DNA of 9,006 nt from an uncultured Senegalimassilia sp. (lineage in GTDB: Bacteria > Actinomycetota > Coriobacteriia > Coriobacteriales > Eggerthellaceae): the NCBI RefSeq assembly GCF_934632265.1, contig NZ_CAKTYH010000081.1, forward strand, positions 1-9,006. Reading direction: 5' to 3'. Shown piece after piece: positions 6,477 through 9,006 of the stretch. Both the position numbers and the translations under genes were made by a program. The stretch's first letter is position 1, and the number at the start of each line of letters is the position of its first letter. Below the pieces are notes generated by a model. The model was given only the letters and a program-made list of their open reading frames with translations. It ran no database searches and was not told the DNA's origin.

Positions 6477-7430
6477 ATGACCGAGATTGCAAACGAGCTT
6501 GAGAATATGCCTGAGCTGGTCATCGTGAGCGGCATGAGCGGTGCGGGTCGTACCGAGGCCATGCATGCGTTCGAGGATCTTGGGTATTTTTGCGTGGACA
6601 ACCTGCCCAGCGCCCTTATCGGGAACCTGCTGGCCTTAACCGGCATGCCCGGTCAGCCTGACAACCATCGGCGCATCGCCGTGGTGTGCGATGCGCGCAG
6701 CGGCGGGTTCTTCAAAAGCCTGATGGAGGAGCTTTCCAAGCTCAAAAGCGCCGGCATCGATTACCGCGTGCTGTTCTTGGATGCCGATGACGAGAAGCTC
6801 ATCGCTCGTTATAAATCCAGCCGCCGCCGTCACCCGCTGTGCACCGATGGCAGCTCCATCGCAAGCGGCATAGAGCGCGAGCGCGAGATGCTTTACGATG
6901 TGCGCAAGCAGGCGCACCACGTTATCAACACCACCGACATGATGCCCGCTCAGCTGCGCAGCACCATCCGCGCGCTGTTCGCTCCCGGCGAGGAGCGCCA
7001 AGGTCTGCAGGTCACGGTGTACTCGTTCGGCTTCAAGCATGGTGCCCCCGTGGACGCCGACCTGGTCATGGACGTGCGTTTCCTTCCCAATCCGTACTAC
7101 GACCCTGAGCTGCGTCCGCTTACCGGCCTTGACAAGCCTGTGCGAGACTACGTGCTGTGCCGATCTGAAACCGAGGAGTTCCAGAAGTGCTGGCGTGCGC
7201 TGCTCGATTGCGTTATGCCCGGATACGTGGCGGAGGGCAAGCAGCAGCTCGCCATCGCCGTAGGGTGCACCGGCGGTCAACATCGAAGCGTGGCGCTCGC
7301 CGAGTCCACGGGGGAATATCTCAAGCAGAAGGGCTATCGCGTCAGCGTCGCGCATCGCGACCTGAAGCTTGCCGAAGGCGTCGATGGCCAGCTCATCAAC
7401 GCAGCCGCGAAGCCGGTCGAAGGCCGTTAG
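6477..7430 (+). CDS. rapZ: RapZ/YvcJ-family P-loop nucleotide-binding and RNA-binding protein
   Basis: RapZ proteins bind nucleotides and, in E. coli, the small RNA GlmZ, controlling glucosamine-6-phosphate synthase. B. subtilis YvcJ hydrolyses GTP and affects competence. The 317 residues slightly exceed the usual 285-300. The P-loop is GMSGAGRT (19-26) with arginine 25 where YvcJ has lysine. It is followed by the hallmark FEDLGYFCVDNLP (32-44), VLFLDAD (98-104) and RYKSSRRRHPL (111-121). The C-terminal domain has SFGFKHGAPVDADLV (183-197), DVRFLPNPYY (199-208), LRPLTG (212-217) and GCTGGQHRSV (263-272), the region used for RNA binding in E. coli. The ATG at 6477 is 1 nt after the uvrC stop, with AAGGAG at 6462-6467. 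The role in this organism is unknown; the actinobacterial RNA target, if any, cannot be told from here. Confidence 0.95.
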   Translation: MTEIANELENMPELVIVSGMSGAGRTEAMHAFEDLGYFCVDNLPSALIGNLLALTGMPGQPDNHRRIAVVCDARSGGFFKSLMEELSKLKSAGIDYRVLFLDADDEKLIARYKSSRRRHPLCTDGSSIASGIEREREMLYDVRKQAHHVINTTDMMPAQLRSTIRALFAPGEERQGLQVTVYSFGFKHGAPVDADLVMDVRFLPNPYYDPELRPLTGLDKPVRDYVLCRSETEEFQKCWRALLDCVMPGYVAEGKQQLAIAVGCTGGQHRSVALAESTGEYLKQKGYRVSVAHRDLKLAEGVDGQLINAAAKPVEGR

Positions 7431-7431
7431 G

Positions 7432-8583
7432 ATGAGCGAGATGCAGCACGAAAGCCATATGGAGAGCGGTCATTTCCCTCATGATCCGTCATTGACGGCG
7501 GCGTTCGCTCCGCTGTATGCGGCAGATCCCGTGGTGCCGGAGTCCAGCAGCTTGAAAGCCGTCGTCATCGGCGGCGGAACGGGTGCGCCGGTATCCATCC
7601 GCACCTTGCTTTCCATGGGCGTGGAAACTTCAGCCGTGGTCGCTATGGCCGATGACGGCGGCTCAACGGGAATCTTGCGCGAAAGGGCGGGCGTCACCCC
7701 TCCTGGTGATATCCGCAAGTGCATTTGCGCTATGGCGGCCGACCCCGATGACCCGCTGACGCGCGCATTCAAATATCGGTTCCCGTTCGCCGACAACCAT
7801 ACGCTTGGCAACCTTATGCTTTCCGCGCTCGAGGATGCCACGGGCGAGTTCCCGCAAGCCGTTCAGATTTGCGAGCGTCTGCTCAATGCGCGTGGACACG
7901 TATACCCCTCTACGCTCGATCGCGTTTCGTTGGTCGCGCGAACGCGCGATGGGCGCTATATCGAGGGCCAAGCCGTCGCCTGCCATTCGCGGACGGCGCT
8001 TGCGCACGTCCAGTTGCGCGGTCAGGGCAAGATTCAGGCATACCAGCCGGCGCTCGACGCCATCCGCAACGCCGATCTGATCGTGCTTGGACCGGGAAGC
8101 CTGTTCACGTCCATCATCCCCAACCTGCTGGTCCCGGGCGTGGTGGATGCCATCCGCCAATCGAAGGGGGCAACGCTGTTCGTGTGCTCCTTGGCTGATA
8201 TGCAGGGTGAAACATGGGGTCTCACTGCGCGCGAGCATGTCGAGGCGTTGTTGGCTCACGGTATGCGCGGGCTGCTTGATTACGTGCTCGTGCACAGTCC
8301 GTACCCCGTTCGCCCCGATGCTTCCGAGACGGGCACCTTCCGCGCGCTCACGGGGGTCAATGTCGGCGATAGCCGATTCACCGTCGCCCCCGGCGAGGAG
8401 GAGGGCAGGCGCGTGCGCCCCGTGCACATCGATTATCCCGACCTGCGCGCCATTCAAAGCAAGGGCCCGGTCGTCATCGTTCGAAATCTGGTCGACCCGC
8501 AGCGCCCCACCTGGCATGATCCGTATTTGCTGCGCGAGGCGTTCACGGGGGTGTTGCATTTATGTCGTTCACGGCAGAGGTAA
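7432..8583 (+). CDS. yvcK: YvcK/GlmR-family (CofD-like) gluconeogenesis and cell-wall regulator
   Basis: YvcK (GlmR) binds UDP-sugars and, in B. subtilis, supports growth on gluconeogenic carbon and directs carbon to peptidoglycan precursors through GlmS. The 383-residue protein has an unconserved 40-residue leader and then the family fold. It shows VIGGGTG (45-51), ADDGGSTG (73-80), PPGDIRKC (90-97), HTLGNLMLSAL (123-133), IVLGPGSLFTSIIPNLL (217-233) and an SLADMQGE segment (253-260) like the conserved NxxTQxGET region. After GGGTG it reads APVS rather than the GLSV I recall from B. subtilis, a branch difference. The ATG at 7432 is 1 nt after the rapZ stop, with GAAGG (7419-7423) 8 nt before it; the in-frame ATG at 7369 would overlap rapZ by 62 nt. 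An alternative start at 7441 cannot be excluded. The last 22 nt overlap whiA. Confidence 0.93.
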   Translation: MSEMQHESHMESGHFPHDPSLTAAFAPLYAADPVVPESSSLKAVVIGGGTGAPVSIRTLLSMGVETSAVVAMADDGGSTGILRERAGVTPPGDIRKCICAMAADPDDPLTRAFKYRFPFADNHTLGNLMLSALEDATGEFPQAVQICERLLNARGHVYPSTLDRVSLVARTRDGRYIEGQAVACHSRTALAHVQLRGQGKIQAYQPALDAIRNADLIVLGPGSLFTSIIPNLLVPGVVDAIRQSKGATLFVCSLADMQGETWGLTAREHVEALLAHGMRGLLDYVLVHSPYPVRPDASETGTFRALTGVNVGDSRFTVAPGEEEGRRVRPVHIDYPDLRAIQSKGPVVIVRNLVDPQRPTWHDPYLLREAFTGVLHLCRSRQR

Positions 8584-9006
8584 AAGACGAGCTGTCCCGC
8601 GTCCCGGCAACGTGCAGCCATTGCGACAAAGCCGTTTTGGCGGCGCTTGTGCGCATCGAGGGCACGTTGTTTGTCTCGGGTAAGAACCGCTATCGCGTCG
8701 AAATCGCCACTGATGCACCTTCGGTGGCCCGTTTGGTCATCAAGCTGCTGCATGAGCTCTATCGTCTGAAAACCAACCTCACGGTGCGTCGAAGCGTTTT
8801 GCACAAAACGCCGAATTACCTTATCGAGGTGCCTGCTCAACCCCAGCTGGCGGCGGCGCTGGTTGACATGGGCGTGCTTGCCCCCGAAGGCGGTCTTGTG
8901 CTCGGCGTATCCGAGCAGCTGGTTACCAAGGACTGTTGTGCGGCCGCATATCTGCGCGGTGCTTTTTTGGGCAGAGGGTTCGTGTCCGACCCTCGCGGTG
9001 ATTTCC
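8562..9006 (+). CDS. whiA: WhiA DNA-binding regulator, N-terminal part (cut by window edge)
   Basis: WhiA is a conserved Gram-positive DNA-binding protein. In Streptomyces it activates sporulation and division genes with WhiB, and in Bacillus it affects division and chromosome segregation. The 148 visible codons are about half of the usual 300-330. The typical opening MSFTAEVKDEL (1-11) leads into the homing-endonuclease-like (LAGLIDADG) domain, including YLRGAFLGRGFVSDP (130-144), the family's R-x-x-FLxGxF-like core. The C-terminal helix-turn-helix lies beyond the right edge. A cysteine pair in CSHC (18-21) is visible; I do not know its role. The ATG at 8562 lies inside the end of yvcK, a 22-nt overlap, with GGGGGTG (8547-8553) 8 nt upstream, suggesting translational coupling. 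It follows rapZ-yvcK as in most Actinobacteria and Firmicutes. Confidence 0.94.
   Translation, partial: MSFTAEVKDELSRVPATCSHCDKAVLAALVRIEGTLFVSGKNRYRVEIATDAPSVARLVIKLLHELYRLKTNLTVRRSVLHKTPNYLIEVPAQPQLAAALVDMGVLAPEGGLVLGVSEQLVTKDCCAAAYLRGAFLGRGFVSDPRGDF

Noticed and set aside
7369..7431. Upstream ATG 7369 as yvcK start
   Set aside because: It would overlap conserved rapZ by 62 nt. The ATG at 7432 has a suitable ribosome site and lies 1 nt after the rapZ stop.

Overview
The window looks like chromosomal core DNA from a moderately GC-rich Gram-positive bacterium. The block uvrC-rapZ-yvcK-whiA is found in this order in Actinobacteria and, for its last three genes, in Firmicutes. The Walker A lysine of RapZ is replaced by arginine, as I recall for actinobacterial RapZ. 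Together with the divergent UvrC and an NADP-type GdhA, this suggests Actinobacteria, perhaps a gut coriobacterium (Eggerthella/Slackia-like). That placement is an inference from gene order and protein character; there is no rRNA here to test it.

Layout. Bases 1-655 (minus strand) hold the N-terminal half of gdhA, running off the left edge. Bases 656-960 are a divergent control region of about 305 bp. It carries a gdhA promoter with a perfect -10 but no recognisable -35, 11-bp-phased pentamers resembling a nitrogen-regulator (GlnR-type) site, and inverted repeats at a weak promoter for the next gene. Bases 961-2154 encode a SotB-like major facilitator efflux transporter. Bases 2155-2228 are a 74-bp control region with two GAAC-N4-GTTC sites, the core of Gram-positive LexA (SOS) boxes, centred 33 bp apart. 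Bases 2229-9006 form a tight same-strand cluster: pcrA/uvrD helicase, uvrC, rapZ, yvcK (glmR) and the start of whiA. Its genes overlap or are 1 nt apart.

How the genes work together. PcrA/UvrD and UvrC act in nucleotide excision repair: UvrC makes the incisions and the helicase releases the excised strand and UvrC. The twin LexA-like boxes suggest that damage induces both from one promoter. Because the following genes are packed tightly, the same transcript may reach rapZ (P-loop/RNA-binding regulator), yvcK (cell-wall precursor and carbon control) and whiA (division/sporulation regulator). This would couple the SOS response to envelope and division genes. The gdhA and sotB genes are separate units.

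All genes belong to known families, and I see no mobile element, CRISPR array, tRNA or rRNA. The noteworthy material is regulatory (LexA pair, GlnR-like box, possible leaderless pcrA mRNA) and in protein details (rearranged UvrC cysteine cluster, RapZ Walker A K-to-R).
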